A stretch of DNA of 64,000 nt from Chryseobacterium jejuense (GCF_900100075.1 NZ_FNEG01000005.1:248001-312000), one strand, 5' to 3'. Positions 23,804 to 33,626 are shown, counted from the stretch's first letter. The notes: generated by a model from the sequence alone, not told the origin. Numbers and translations are program-made.

Positions 23804-24391
23804 TCAGATATCTTCTTTAGAACTTTTCTTTATCTTAATTTTAGATGTGTTATTGTAATCAAACTCGGAAAGGCCTTCCAACTCATCGTTTATTTTTTGA
23901 TTCCAATCTTGAAGCTTCTGAACATTAAGTCCATAATGTGTTTCTTCATTCATTAAAGCTTGAGTTTTGACATATTCAACTGTCAGATTATTAAAAATAC
24001 TGTCAGCGTAATCAAATCCTTTCCAAAGCTTATTTTTATGAATAAGAAGTTCCTTTCTCATTTTTCGGGCATACACTTCAGATAGATCAAAATTCAATTG
24101 CTGATAAGCTATCATAGCCGAGATGTTATCTGAAACTGGATTTAATGCTGAAGAATTTCTGGAAAATTTGTTGATAATATTTCTATTAAAATTATTATTA
24201 AAGACATTAAAACCTCTCAAATGATAAGAAAAATTGATCGCCGATCTTATTGGAACATTATTATCACGAGTTATTAACTTATAATCTTCTTTTTGTAATT
24301 TTCTTTCCTTACTCCATATAAATTCACCTTCTTGTAAATTTTGTGAAAAAATCACTACAGGGAAAAATAACAACAATAATATCTTTTTCAT
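23804..24391 (-). CDS. exported protein resembling DUF922, motif-degenerate
   Basis: A 195-aa protein with a signal peptide (KKILLLLFFPVVIFSQ). It shows a DUF922-like outline: an early FIWSKERKLQKEDYK, a central helix YQQLNFDLSEVYARKMRKEL (about 96-115) and HYGLNVQKLQDWNQKINDEL. In the family the central helix usually opens with an HExxH-type zinc motif; here the same place reads Tyr-Gln-Gln-Leu-Asn, so the metal residues are missing. That is a comparison from memory. It probably acts in the periplasm. It overlaps no gene and sits 9 nt after the OstA-like gene, so the two are co-transcribed. Confidence 0.7.
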   Translation of the reverse strand: MKKILLLLFFPVVIFSQNLQEGEFIWSKERKLQKEDYKLITRDNNVPIRSAINFSYHLRGFNVFNNNFNRNIINKFSRNSSALNPVSDNISAMIAYQQLNFDLSEVYARKMRKELLIHKNKLWKGFDYADSIFNNLTVEYVKTQALMNEETHYGLNVQKLQDWNQKINDELEGLSEFDYNNTSKIKIKKSSKEDI

Positions 24392-24400
24392 AATAATACC

Positions 24401-26143
24401 TTATTTCCTAACTCTTTTTGGCTTCTTGGCTTCTTCTTTGGCCCTTTCTTTTTCTATAGCATTCTGAGCCTGATCATAGAGTTCATTATCTGAAGAATAT
24501 TTAATTTCTTCATAATTCGGACTATCAACTAATACATCCTGCCATTTCCTGATCCGGTCTTTGGTATTCCAGTTGAAATCCGGAAACTTTCTTTTTGAAG
24601 GTTCTATTTTACTCATGGGATAGGTATCAGCGGTAGCACCAATACTACAGGAAATAATCTGCAAAGCTCTGTCCTCAAATAAAGCACCAATAATACCACA
24701 GGCTGAAAGTGTAATCCCAATTCTTTCGGGCTTTTGGGTTTCTTTGTTTACATCATCTACATAAGCAATAGACTGTGCATTTCCAACTACCCTGGCTTCT
24801 TTAATGTCGTTACCTTGATAGTAAACTGTCATATATTTACCTTTTACCTGATTGAATTCATCTTTCAGAGTTAAAGAGTCTACTTTGCTAATGGCAAAAG
24901 CATTTCCAATTACTTTTAAAGAATCTATATTTTCATTCTGGGTATTGAAATAGGCTTCCACTTTATCACCTGTTACCTGTTTTTCACCACTCCATAAGAT
25001 AGGTTTTGTATACATGTGCATAACACCATCCGTTTCATTGAAAGCAATAGAGTCTGCTCTTCCCTGTGCATTGGATTTGTATATTCTTGCTTTTTTATAG
25101 GCTCTTAAAAAACTCTTCTTTATTTTGATATCTAAAGAATCCGGTTTTTGGTAAGATATAATATTTTCTGCTGCAAAATAGGCGGTATCTTTTTCCATGA
25201 TTTTTACAGCGTAAGGATTTTTGGTCATCATTGAAGAATCTTTTTTTTCAAAGATTTCACCATATCCTCCTTTTATATACCTTCTCTCTTTAGGATCATC
25301 CAAAGTTACATTACCGGTAGCCTTACCAAAACCTGTGATCTGATTAAAGTACATATCATCACCGGTAAGGATTTTATCATTATAAAAGATCTTGGAATTC
25401 TTATTCAGGAAAGCTTCTTTGGTTTCCATTCTATAGGTTCCTCTTTCTGTGTAAACCCTGTTTTTTGGATTAGCTCTGTTGGTAATAGTAGTAGGTCCGA
25501 AAAATTCGGCTACTTTGGTATTCTGGTTCTGCTTAATATTAACTCCTTCAATGATGTACTGGGCATTGTCTATTTTAACGTTTCCAACAAAATCAATCAT
25601 TTTGGTATCGAGAAAATAGGTTGCAGACTTAGTATACATCACATTTCCCTGACTATCGGAAATAGTTCCTCCTGTATTAAAATAAGCTTGGTTGGCAAGC
25701 CTGTCATAGTACAGAATATCTGTTTTGATCGTTTGCTTTGGATCTGTAAGGACAACATTTTTACGGGCAACACCTTTTTGAGTATTACCATCATATTCCA
25801 TTTCTCCTGCAGTGATTACAGAGCCATCTGCATTTTGAAGTTTTGTATTACCTATTGCTTTTACGAAATTCTCTTCTTGATAGATGATCACTTCATCTGC
25901 TGTAAGCACTGAACCTTTATGTTCAATCTGAACATTTCCAATAAAATATTGGTTCCCATCGTATTTAGCTGGGTCTTTTTTTATTTCATCCGCATGGATG
26001 ATCTTTACTTTATCTTCGGGTTTCAGCTGTTTGGGTTGAGCCGTAGAGGGATTCTGTAAATAAGGATCTCTCTTCACAGGAGTTTTATCCTGCGCAAAGC
26101 TAAGCGTAGAAATAAAGATAAACAGAAAAAGGATTATTCTCAT
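24401..26143 (-). CDS. OstA-like protein (LPS-transport type)
   Basis: A 580-aa exported protein with signal peptide MRIILFLFIFISTLSFA. The first half has repeated OstA/LptA-type beta strands: VKIIHADEIKKD, FIGNVQIEHKGSVLTADEV, AIGNTKLQNADGSVITAGEMEY, GNVKIDNAQYIIEGVNI and GNVTLDD, each ending in a short turn, which makes a jellyroll-like groove for lipopolysaccharide. The C-terminal part is longer than LptA and typical of the Bacteroidetes form. It probably works in the periplasm in LPS transport. It lies 3 nt from the Fur-family gene upstream. Confidence 0.88.
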   Translation of the reverse strand: MRIILFLFIFISTLSFAQDKTPVKRDPYLQNPSTAQPKQLKPEDKVKIIHADEIKKDPAKYDGNQYFIGNVQIEHKGSVLTADEVIIYQEENFVKAIGNTKLQNADGSVITAGEMEYDGNTQKGVARKNVVLTDPKQTIKTDILYYDRLANQAYFNTGGTISDSQGNVMYTKSATYFLDTKMIDFVGNVKIDNAQYIIEGVNIKQNQNTKVAEFFGPTTITNRANPKNRVYTERGTYRMETKEAFLNKNSKIFYNDKILTGDDMYFNQITGFGKATGNVTLDDPKERRYIKGGYGEIFEKKDSSMMTKNPYAVKIMEKDTAYFAAENIISYQKPDSLDIKIKKSFLRAYKKARIYKSNAQGRADSIAFNETDGVMHMYTKPILWSGEKQVTGDKVEAYFNTQNENIDSLKVIGNAFAISKVDSLTLKDEFNQVKGKYMTVYYQGNDIKEARVVGNAQSIAYVDDVNKETQKPERIGITLSACGIIGALFEDRALQIISCSIGATADTYPMSKIEPSKRKFPDFNWNTKDRIRKWQDVLVDSPNYEEIKYSSDNELYDQAQNAIEKERAKEEAKKPKRVRK

Positions 26144-26146
26144 TAA

Positions 26147-26620
26147 TTAGTCATTCTTAGTGCCATAGAAATATAGCGAATGAGAATCAATTTTTACGCC
26201 AAATGCTTCTTCAATGGCTTCTTTGATTCCTTGTATTCTTGGGTCACAGAATTCAATAATTTCTTCGATTTCTTTATCTGAGTCTTTTTTGTAGATCACC
26301 AGGTGATCATGCTGTTTGTCAAAATAAGACTTCTCATAAGATGAAGAAGTAAGGGTTTTTTCTCCAAACTGATGCTTACGGATTAAACCTGCATCAAGGA
26401 AAATCTCAATAGTGTTATAAATAGTTGCTTTAGAAACATGGTATTTCTTCTGCATCATCAGAAGATACAGATCATCAACATTAAAGTGATGATCCATATT
26501 ATAAATTTCTTCTAATATCGTATATCTTTCAGGAGTGTTTCTAAACCCTTTTTCTAATAAGTAGTTTCTTAAAACATCCTTGATTAAAGCTATATTTTTT
26601 TCTTTTTGTATTGTATCCAT
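26147..26620 (-). CDS. Fur family transcriptional regulator
   Basis: A 157-aa metal-dependent regulator. The winged-helix domain (about 10-90) has GFRNTPERYTILEEIYNMDHHFNVDDLYLLM and KYHVSKATIYNTIEIFLDAGL, typical of Fur/Zur/PerR. The C-terminal dimer domain includes QHDHLVIYKKD and a lone cysteine (FCDPRIQG); the usual two CxxC zinc pairs are absent. I cannot say whether it senses iron, zinc or peroxide. It stands first in an operon with the OstA-like and DUF922-like genes, 3 nt from the former. Confidence 0.9.
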   Translation of the reverse strand: MDTIQKEKNIALIKDVLRNYLLEKGFRNTPERYTILEEIYNMDHHFNVDDLYLLMMQKKYHVSKATIYNTIEIFLDAGLIRKHQFGEKTLTSSSYEKSYFDKQHDHLVIYKKDSDKEIEEIIEFCDPRIQGIKEAIEEAFGVKIDSHSLYFYGTKND

Positions 26621-26687
26621 TAAAAAAATTATCTACAAATTTATTGATTTTTATTTAAATAGATAGTATGGTTAAATGCTCTTGCAA

Positions 26688-28682
26688 TTAAGGGTTATGA
26701 CGAAAGTACCCGGATTGTTCAATTTTGTTGTCATAAACTGTAAGCTCTGTAATTGGTGCAGATTCCACTTCAACGTTATGAGAAGACACTCCCCAAGCCT
26801 TAAAGTCATCACTTCCGATATACTTCACAAAGTTGTAAATATTGAGGGTAATCTTCTGTTTAACAGTTAAAAGGATATCGTTGATATAGGTGTTATCAAT
26901 GATAACATACTTCAGATCCGGCGGTATATTATGAGCTCTTAAAGACGGATGGCTGCTTCTTGAAGGAATGGTTCCGTCTGCCATAAGATCTTTCAACACC
27001 ATATTGAAATAGTCATTAATTCTTCGGTCTACTTTAAATCCTAAAAGGAAATTGATCTTATAAACAGTTCCCGGGAGAATTTCATCTACTGTATATTTGA
27101 ATGTATATGGATCTTCCTGATTTACAATACTTAAAATAAAGTAATGATCTGCTCTCTTCGGCTGCTTTTTGATGATGGAATAAATAATTTTAGATTCTAC
27201 TTCATCATTTCTTTTAGCACGGCTTAAATAAGCAAGATTTGTAGCATATTTTGGAATGGTTTCATCCAATTTCATGTCTTTAAGAATAGAAATATACTTT
27301 TCTATTTTTACAAACTGAATAAACCTTGTTTTTATTAATCTTCCGTTGTACCATGCGTACATGGAAATTCCAATAGACCCAGCCAATACAACAGTAATCC
27401 AACCGCCTTCCATGAATTTAATAATATTAGCACTGAAGAAACCTAATTCAATCGCCATATATACTAAAGCAAAAAGAAGGATCAGTACTTTACTTACTCT
27501 ATGTTTCAATAACCAGAAGACTAATAAGACTGTGGTCATCAACATGGTAACTGTAATGGAAAGTCCGTATGCTGCTTCCATTTTTCCTGATTCCCTAAAA
27601 TGAAGAACCACGATGATACATAAAATTAAAAGTCCCCAGTTGATTCTAGGAATATACATTTGTCCTTTAACTCCGGAAGGATAATCAATTTTTTGATTAG
27701 GCCATAAGTTGAGGGACATTGCTTCAGAAAAAATTGTGAAAGAGCCTGTAATTAAGGCCTGACTTGCAATAATTGCAGCGGCTGTTGCTAAGATAACCCC
27801 TGGTATAATCATCCATTCTTCCATAATACCAAAGAATGGGTTTACAACAGAGAATCCAGGTTTATTATAGTTGGTCAAAAGCCAAGCTCCTTGCCCAAGA
27901 TAGTTTAGAATAAGCATAATTTTCACAAATGCCCAGCTTACTCTTATATTTTTGGCCCCACAATGTCCTAGGTCTGAATAAAGAGCCTCAGCTCCAGTTG
28001 TACAAAGAAAAACTGCACCAAGAATAACAATAGCACTTGGAGAGTTTACAATTAGCTTGTAGCCGTAATAAGGGTTAAAAGATCTTAGGATTTCAAAGTT
28101 TTCACTCAAATGCATAACTCCCAAGCCTCCTAATACTAGGAACCAAACTACCATTACTGGTCCAAAAAATTTACCAATAAAACTAGTGCCAAATTGCTGT
28201 ACCACAAATATTACGATAAGAATTCCAATAGTAATAGGAACAACAGGGGTATGAGGATTATAGATCTCAAGCCCTTCTATTGCTGACATTACTGTAAGCG
28301 AAGGGGTAATTACCCCATCCGCAATAAGTGCTGCAGCTCCTACAATTGCAATAAGATATAGCCAACCTTTTTTAAGGTTTTTAACTAAGGAAAATAGGGC
28401 TAAAATCCCGCCTTCTCCTTTATTATCTGCTCTTAACGCAATAATTACATATTTTATGGTAGTCTGAAGGGTAAGCGTCCAAATAATACAAGAAAGAGCC
28501 CCTTCTATATATTCATTGAAAGGCATATTACTACCTTGAGATCTCGCATTTACAATTGCTTTCATTACGTAAAGCGGAGAGGTACCAATGTCCCCAAAAA
28601 CAATTCCCAAAGACACTAAAACTCCAATAAAAGAAAGTTTCTTTATATCAAAATGATAACCTTCTTCTGTAACTTCTGCCAT
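26688..28682 (-). CDS. kup: KUP-type low-affinity potassium transporter
   Basis: A 664-aa inner-membrane protein with about 12 hydrophobic segments and a soluble C-terminal domain (from about residue 450). Family motifs are GIVFGDIGTSPLYVMKAI (about 20-37), ADGVITPSLTVMSAIEGLE, GAEALYSDLGHCG and SLNLWPNQKIDYPS. It moves potassium by proton symport in relatives. Length is in the usual 620-680 aa range. Its end is near the Fur-family operon's start, but that unit is separate; the gene lies alone between AT-rich gaps. Confidence 0.95.
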   Translation of the reverse strand: MAEVTEEGYHFDIKKLSFIGVLVSLGIVFGDIGTSPLYVMKAIVNARSQGSNMPFNEYIEGALSCIIWTLTLQTTIKYVIIALRADNKGEGGILALFSLVKNLKKGWLYLIAIVGAAALIADGVITPSLTVMSAIEGLEIYNPHTPVVPITIGILIVIFVVQQFGTSFIGKFFGPVMVVWFLVLGGLGVMHLSENFEILRSFNPYYGYKLIVNSPSAIVILGAVFLCTTGAEALYSDLGHCGAKNIRVSWAFVKIMLILNYLGQGAWLLTNYNKPGFSVVNPFFGIMEEWMIIPGVILATAAAIIASQALITGSFTIFSEAMSLNLWPNQKIDYPSGVKGQMYIPRINWGLLILCIIVVLHFRESGKMEAAYGLSITVTMLMTTVLLVFWLLKHRVSKVLILLFALVYMAIELGFFSANIIKFMEGGWITVVLAGSIGISMYAWYNGRLIKTRFIQFVKIEKYISILKDMKLDETIPKYATNLAYLSRAKRNDEVESKIIYSIIKKQPKRADHYFILSIVNQEDPYTFKYTVDEILPGTVYKINFLLGFKVDRRINDYFNMVLKDLMADGTIPSRSSHPSLRAHNIPPDLKYVIIDNTYINDILLTVKQKITLNIYNFVKYIGSDDFKAWGVSSHNVEVESAPITELTVYDNKIEQSGYFRHNP

Positions 28683-28762
28683 ATCAGCTTATTTATTTTA
28701 AAGGCGCAAATTTATACTAATTTTATGACGTCAAGAACTTTTCTTCATGAATATAATAAATG

Positions 28763-28788
28763 AAAAAACTTCCTTTCGGAAGTTTTTC
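28763..28788 (-). terminator. intrinsic terminator after pdhB
   Basis: AAAAACTTCC (28764-28773) and GGAAGTTTTT (28778-28787) form a perfect stem with a T-run on both strands; the reverse-strand reading ends pdhB. Confidence 0.85.
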
Positions 28789-28802
28789 TCTATAATCTAT
28801 CA

Positions 28803-29783
28803 TTATTTTACGTACATCGCTTTTTTGATTTCCTCTTTTACTTTTTCAAGTTTAGGGAACCATTCTGCAAATAATGCTGCTGAATAAGGTGCAGGTGCAT
28901 CAGGAGTAGTAATTCTCTTGATTGGAGCATCTAAGTAATCGAATGCTTTTTGCTGTACCATATAAGTAATTTCGGAAGAAATTGACCCAAATGGCCAAGC
29001 TTCTTCTAAGATCACTAATCTATTTGTTTTCTTTACAGATGTTAAAATCGTATCAAAATCCAGTGGACGAATTGTTCTAAGATCAATAACTTCTACAGAG
29101 ATTCCTTCTTTTGCCATATCTTCAGCCGCTTGAATAGCAAGCTTCATAATTTTACCAAAAGAAACCAAAGTAACGTCTGTACCTTCTTTCTTAATTTCTG
29201 CCTTTCCTATTGGTAAGTAGTATTCTTCTTCAGGAATTTCCATTTTATCACCATACATCTGCTCAGATTCCATGAAGATAACAGGATCATTATCCTGGAT
29301 AGCTGTTTTCAACAATCCTTTTGCATCGTAAGGGTTTGAAGGAACGATTACTTTAAGACCAGGAACGTTTGCAAACCAGTTTTCAAAAGCCTGAGAGTGT
29401 GTAGCTCCCAATTGTCCTGCAGAAGCAGTAGGACCTCTGAAAACGATAGGACAGTTCCACTGACCTCCGCTCATCTGACGGATTTTCGCTGCGTTATTGA
29501 TAATCTGATCAATACCTACCAATGAGAAATTGAACGTCATATACTCTACAATTGGTCTGTTACCATTCATTGCAGCTCCTACAGCAATTCCTGTAAAACC
29601 AAGCTCAGCAATAGGTGTATCGATCACTCTTTTCGGACCAAATTCATCCAACATTCCTTTTGAAGCTTTATACGCACCATTGTATTCTGCAACTTCCTCC
29701 CCCATTAAAAAGATGGATTCGTCTTTACGCATTTCCTCGCTCATTGCTTGTGCAATTACCTCACGAAAAGTATATTCTGCCAT
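28803..29783 (-). CDS. pdhB: pyruvate dehydrogenase E1 component, beta subunit
   Basis: A 326-aa thiamine-diphosphate enzyme subunit that converts pyruvate to acetyl-CoA with E1-alpha, E2 and E3. The opening YTFREVIAQAMSEEMRKDESIFLMGEEVAEYNGAYK has the thiamine-binding glutamate; GFTGIAVGAAMNG, the AGQLGATHSQAFENWFANVPGLKVI loop and VIDLRTIRPLDFDTIL are the usual landmarks. E1-alpha is not in the window, so the pair is split here. It could instead be a branched-chain 2-oxoacid E1 beta, but the residues near the active site fit PDH. Ends at a terminator. Confidence 0.93.
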   Translation of the reverse strand: MAEYTFREVIAQAMSEEMRKDESIFLMGEEVAEYNGAYKASKGMLDEFGPKRVIDTPIAELGFTGIAVGAAMNGNRPIVEYMTFNFSLVGIDQIINNAAKIRQMSGGQWNCPIVFRGPTASAGQLGATHSQAFENWFANVPGLKVIVPSNPYDAKGLLKTAIQDNDPVIFMESEQMYGDKMEIPEEEYYLPIGKAEIKKEGTDVTLVSFGKIMKLAIQAAEDMAKEGISVEVIDLRTIRPLDFDTILTSVKKTNRLVILEEAWPFGSISSEITYMVQQKAFDYLDAPIKRITTPDAPAPYSAALFAEWFPKLEKVKEEIKKAMYVK

Positions 29784-29884
29784 ATTTATTTGAAAAATTT
29801 AGACTACAAAAATAGTGATTTTTTATTACTAACATAACAAAAAAGGTATCTCATTTGAATGGAACGCCTTAATATTAATTTTAT

Positions 29885-30502
29885 TTAAATAGGGTTTTCT
29901 TCGTGGCAGCTGAGTTCTTTGTAGTTTTTTCTAAGATCATGTAAAATTTTCCCATAAGTTCTTTTATAAATTATATACAAAAGATAAAAGGTGATGAGCA
30001 AAACAATTGCAAAAACAATATAATTTGCCATTACAGGGACTATTGTATCAGGATTAGTGGGTAATTTATTCATATGATGAGCTGTATTCCATCCATCTTT
30101 AGAACCTGCTATAAAATCTTTTACATTATGATCGAAATGAATAATACTATCAACAACCGCCAACATCAAAGAAATACATGCATATGCTAATATGAGCGTT
30201 CTCAGATTCATAATACTTTTCATTAATGCAATACTGTTCTGCCCGGTTTTCATTTTACTGAACAGATAAATAATTAATCCTGTAAAAACTAAAAACATAG
30301 CCACTCTCAGATAGGGAAACTGTTGATCAAGATAGCCGTACAAGGTCCATAATATAATCTCAATTCCTCCAATAAGCAGCAATGTTTTGGTGATGGAAAC
30401 AGATTTATGTTTTATCATATTATAGATTTCATTTTCAGAATATTCTTTAAAATCGTCTGATGCCTTGTTCCAATCTTTTTTCAGTAATTCTAATTCGTCC
30501 AT
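29885..30502 (-). CDS. membrane protein paired with ECF sigma factor (possible anti-sigma)
   Basis: A 205-aa protein with a soluble N-terminal 35 residues (MDELELLKKDWNKASDDF) and four hydrophobic segments (about 37-58, 66-83, 102-121 and 158-180), ending in a charged tail. The gene begins one base after the sigma-factor stop, which is where Bacteroidetes anti-sigma factors usually lie. It has no recognisable zinc or FecR motif, so calling it an anti-sigma is inference from position. Its N-terminal soluble part could be the sigma-binding segment. Confidence 0.72.
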   Translation of the reverse strand: MDELELLKKDWNKASDDFKEYSENEIYNMIKHKSVSITKTLLLIGGIEIILWTLYGYLDQQFPYLRVAMFLVFTGLIIYLFSKMKTGQNSIALMKSIMNLRTLILAYACISLMLAVVDSIIHFDHNVKDFIAGSKDGWNTAHHMNKLPTNPDTIVPVMANYIVFAIVLLITFYLLYIIYKRTYGKILHDLRKNYKELSCHEENPI

Positions 30503-30503
30503 A

Positions 30504-31001
30504 CTATTTTGTGTTTATTTTGGTTTTCAAATTATTTTTGGCTCTGTTCATTTTCACCCTTGCATTCCCTTCTGTAATTCCAAGGATCTCTCCTATTTCT
30601 TTATAAGGTTTATCTTCCAGATACATCATGATTAAAGCTTTTTCCACATCAGACAATTCATAGATGGCTTTATACATTTTTTGAAGCTTATGTTCTTCAT
30701 CTTCGTAAGCCTCATATTCTATTTTGAGGGTTGAAACATCAATATCAACCGTTTGCGCCTTCTGTTTCTGAGGTTTTCTGAATAGTGTAATCGCTGTGTT
30801 AAGTGCTACACGATACATCCAGGTAGAAAATTTAGCTTCTCCTTTAAAACCTGGAAAAGATTTCCATAGCTGGATGGTGATTTCCTGAAAAAGGTCATCA
30901 TGATCTTCAGCATTATCTGTATATATCCTGCATATTTTATGGATAAGCTTTTGATTAGGCTTAAAAAATTCTACAAATGTTTTCTCCTGTCCGGTGCTCA
31001 T
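30504..31001 (-). CDS. ECF-type sigma-70 family RNA polymerase sigma factor
   Basis: A 165-aa alternative sigma factor. Region 2 reads LIHKICRIYTDNAEDHDDLFQEITIQLWKSFPGF (about 18-52), with region 2.4 after it (KFSTWMYRVALNTAI), and region 4 has LSDVEKALIMMYLEDKPYKEIGEILGITEGNARVKMNRA, a helix-turn-helix for the -35 element. It recruits RNA polymerase to unknown promoters. It is followed by a membrane protein one base later, probably its anti-sigma partner. Cytosolic. Confidence 0.93.
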   Translation of the reverse strand: MSTGQEKTFVEFFKPNQKLIHKICRIYTDNAEDHDDLFQEITIQLWKSFPGFKGEAKFSTWMYRVALNTAITLFRKPQKQKAQTVDIDVSTLKIEYEAYEDEEHKLQKMYKAIYELSDVEKALIMMYLEDKPYKEIGEILGITEGNARVKMNRAKNNLKTKINTK

Positions 31002-31050
31002 ATTCTATAAGTGGGGAGATTTTATTTTCGTTACATAATTTTTCAAAAAA

Positions 31051-31080
31051 AAATGACATTTCATTTCTGAAATGTCATTT
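31051..31080. terminator. bidirectional terminator after the DUF2147 gene
   Basis: Perfect 13-bp arms AAATGACATTTCA (31051-31063) and TGAAATGTCATTT (31068-31080), with A-rich and T-rich flanks on both sides. Confidence 0.8.
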
Positions 31081-31102
31081 TAAAATTCTATTTAAACTTA
31101 TA

Positions 31103-31522
31103 TTAATTAATTTTCTCCCAAGTCTGGGTTCTTCCGAATAATGATACCCCCAAATATGCTCTTACATTAAGCTTATCTCCGCTTTTTGTAATGGTACATT
31201 TGTATGTTTTTCCTGTTTTAGGGTCTGTAATAGTACCTCCTGTAAATTCATCACCTTCTTTTTTCATACCTCTGATTACCTCCAATCCTAAAATCGGTTT
31301 TCCTTTTCTGTCATCTTTACAAACGTTACAGTTAGGATCAGCAGGTTTTATCAATAGTTGAGAAACCTTCCCATAATACTTCCCGTCTGACTTCTTAAAG
31401 ATTTCTACAATAGATTTAGCTTGTTTAGTTTCATCATCTATTGTCTTCCACTTTCCTTCTATCTGCGCAAAAGTCATCACACCAAATAAAGAAAGCGCGA
31501 ATGTTAACATTATTTTTTTCAT
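31103..31522 (-). CDS. DUF2147 family exported protein
   Basis: A 139-aa protein with signal peptide MKKIMLTFALSLFGVMTFA. The mature part has the DUF2147 pattern: IEGKWKTIDDETKQAKSIVEIF, a CNVCKDDRKGKPILGLEVI segment with a CxxC pair, GGTITDPKTGKTYKCTI and LNVRAYLGVSLFGRTQTW. A small calycin-like barrel is likely. Function is unknown; the Cys pairs may bind metal or be disulfide-linked in the periplasm. It is monocistronic, ending at a bidirectional terminator. Confidence 0.9.
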   Translation of the reverse strand: MKKIMLTFALSLFGVMTFAQIEGKWKTIDDETKQAKSIVEIFKKSDGKYYGKVSQLLIKPADPNCNVCKDDRKGKPILGLEVIRGMKKEGDEFTGGTITDPKTGKTYKCTITKSGDKLNVRAYLGVSLFGRTQTWEKIN

Positions 31523-31645
31523 ATTTCTATAGTTTTAATTTTAATACAATATACTTTTCTATGTATTGATAAAAATATAAATTAATTCTTAACGAACAAA
31601 AACTTTTATTATACAAAGCATAAAAGAGCCTACAAATGGATTTAC

Positions 31646-33574
31646 TTATCTAAGCTTCCTATTAATCACTCTATCCATATAATCCTGATACCATGCTTTT
31701 GCAGTTTGTTTCCCTCGTTCTACTTCAGGGGTTTTCAGCTGGCCAATAAGGTTCTTTTCAAGAGCAAGATCCGTTTTATCATATACACCCACAATTTCCT
31801 TGCCATCAAATCGATAGATATAATTTCCAATCATAAACTGTTCATTATTTCCATCCGAATTCACCATAATTCCCGGATATTTTTTATCACTTACCAGACT
31901 TCTTCCCCAGCTTCTGATAGGTTTATTATAACCAATCAGGTCAGCAAGTGTTGGATAAATATCGATTTGTTGAGCCATTTCCTGATTTTCACCTTTAAGC
32001 TGATATGCTGGATTTGGAGAATATAACACCAATGGAACGGCAAAACGGTTCATTGCCTTTTCATATTCCGGATAATAGATCTGGTTGGTATGATCTCCTG
32101 TAAAAACGAAAATCGTATTGTTAAACCAAGGTTGTTTTTTAGCCGTTTCAAAATATTTTTTAATGGAATAATCCGTGTACTGTATCGGCTCATGCATTTC
32201 TATTTTCCCCTTTTTGAATTTTCCCTGATACTTTTCAGGAATTTTGAATGGATGATGAGAAGATGCTGTAAATACTGTAGTCATAAAAGGCTGCTTTTTC
32301 CCTACATTTTTAGCAAAATACTGAAGAAATGGCTCATCCCAGATTGCCCACATCCCATCAAAATCTTCATCATGATTGTATTCTGTTTTTCCGAAATAAT
32401 GTTTGAATCCTAAAATATTTCCAAATCCTAGGAATCCCATAGAACCATTAGGTGCACCATGATAAAATGACGTATCATATCCCAGATCATTACAAACAGA
32501 TACAATCGACTGAATTTTCTGATTGGAGTACGGAGATCCTGTAAAAGCATCCGTAAGACTCGGAATTCCAGCCAAAACACTGCTCATCCCATGAATAGAC
32601 TGTCTTCCGTTCGCAAAAGTATTCGGAAAAATAAGACTTTGTGTTGCCAGGCTATCCATAAATGGAGTATAGGAAACGTAATCTTTAATATTCTTATCCT
32701 TATTAAATGCTCCGGAATACTCTCTGCCAAAAGATTCTACAATGAAAATAACAATATTGGGGTGGTTTTCCACCTTTCTGTCATATAGTTTATAGGGATG
32801 TATATTTTCTTCAATATATTTTTCATCTACAAAATGAACTTCCTTGAAATTATTGGTGTTTAACGTTCTGAAGAATGAAAACGTACTGTTCAGAACCAAA
32901 TTCCCCTGCAATGGGTTGGTTACAAAACGGGTAGCATCCACCATATTGATAGGTCTTGTACTATGTTTGAAATCTCCCCTGATTCCTCCTACCACCAGAA
33001 CAGCGGTGATACACAAAGTAACAATGGAAGATAAAAAATAAGGAAGTAATTGTGTTGGCTTTATTTCATCTACCTTTACTTTTTTATAAAGGAAAACCCA
33101 CAATCCCATTAAAACGATAAACCAAATCAGCACAAAAGGATGCTGTCCAACAGAAATCATCAGCGTTTGAGAAACATTAGATTCATGCTCTGCTACCTGA
33201 AATACAGCTGAAGTAAGCCTTGATTGTGAAAATTTATAATAAATAAAATCCCCGAAGTTCATGCCATACGCTAATCCGTTCGTCAGAAAATAAACCCAGA
33301 AGAGGACTTTCTGAAACCCTTTCTTTGTATTGATTACCAAGGGTAAAAGACTTAACAGTATAAATAATGCATTCACATACAAAATAGCCGTCGTATCGAA
33401 GGCTGTACCATGATATGCCAACTTAAGATACTCTGAAACAGAGTCTACTTTAATCAGATCCTTATTAAAATACCAGAATAAAAGTCTTGCGATCTGGTAA
33501 AAAGCATAGACTAAAAAAATCCTGTAAAGCAGTGCCAGAACTTCCTGTTTTCTAAATCCTTTTAAAAATTTCAT
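31646..33574 (-). CDS. LTA synthase-like sulfatase-domain membrane protein
   Basis: A 642-aa protein: five hydrophobic segments in the first 220 residues, then a periplasmic alkaline-phosphatase/sulfatase domain. Domain signs are NIVIFIVESFGREYSG (metal-binding region), NTFANGRQSIHGMSSVLAGIP (the nucleophile position), FVFTGDHTNQIYYPEYE and the histidine of SSHHPF. Same architecture as lipoteichoic-acid synthases and phosphoethanolamine-type transferases; in a Gram-negative organism it more likely modifies envelope lipids or glycans. The acceptor is unknown. It is transcribed alone, away from pssA. Confidence 0.9.
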   Translation of the reverse strand: MKFLKGFRKQEVLALLYRIFLVYAFYQIARLLFWYFNKDLIKVDSVSEYLKLAYHGTAFDTTAILYVNALFILLSLLPLVINTKKGFQKVLFWVYFLTNGLAYGMNFGDFIYYKFSQSRLTSAVFQVAEHESNVSQTLMISVGQHPFVLIWFIVLMGLWVFLYKKVKVDEIKPTQLLPYFLSSIVTLCITAVLVVGGIRGDFKHSTRPINMVDATRFVTNPLQGNLVLNSTFSFFRTLNTNNFKEVHFVDEKYIEENIHPYKLYDRKVENHPNIVIFIVESFGREYSGAFNKDKNIKDYVSYTPFMDSLATQSLIFPNTFANGRQSIHGMSSVLAGIPSLTDAFTGSPYSNQKIQSIVSVCNDLGYDTSFYHGAPNGSMGFLGFGNILGFKHYFGKTEYNHDEDFDGMWAIWDEPFLQYFAKNVGKKQPFMTTVFTASSHHPFKIPEKYQGKFKKGKIEMHEPIQYTDYSIKKYFETAKKQPWFNNTIFVFTGDHTNQIYYPEYEKAMNRFAVPLVLYSPNPAYQLKGENQEMAQQIDIYPTLADLIGYNKPIRSWGRSLVSDKKYPGIMVNSDGNNEQFMIGNYIYRFDGKEIVGVYDKTDLALEKNLIGQLKTPEVERGKQTAKAWYQDYMDRVINRKLR

Positions 33575-33626
33575 GGGGCAAATTTACATCAAAATCACTT
33601 TATTGCGTTTTTTAGTGCATATTATT

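Noticed and set aside
31706..32413. Two frames of about 106 aa on the forward strand inside the sulfatase gene
   Set aside because: Antisense to a well-supported gene; hydrophobic strings come from the complementary codons.
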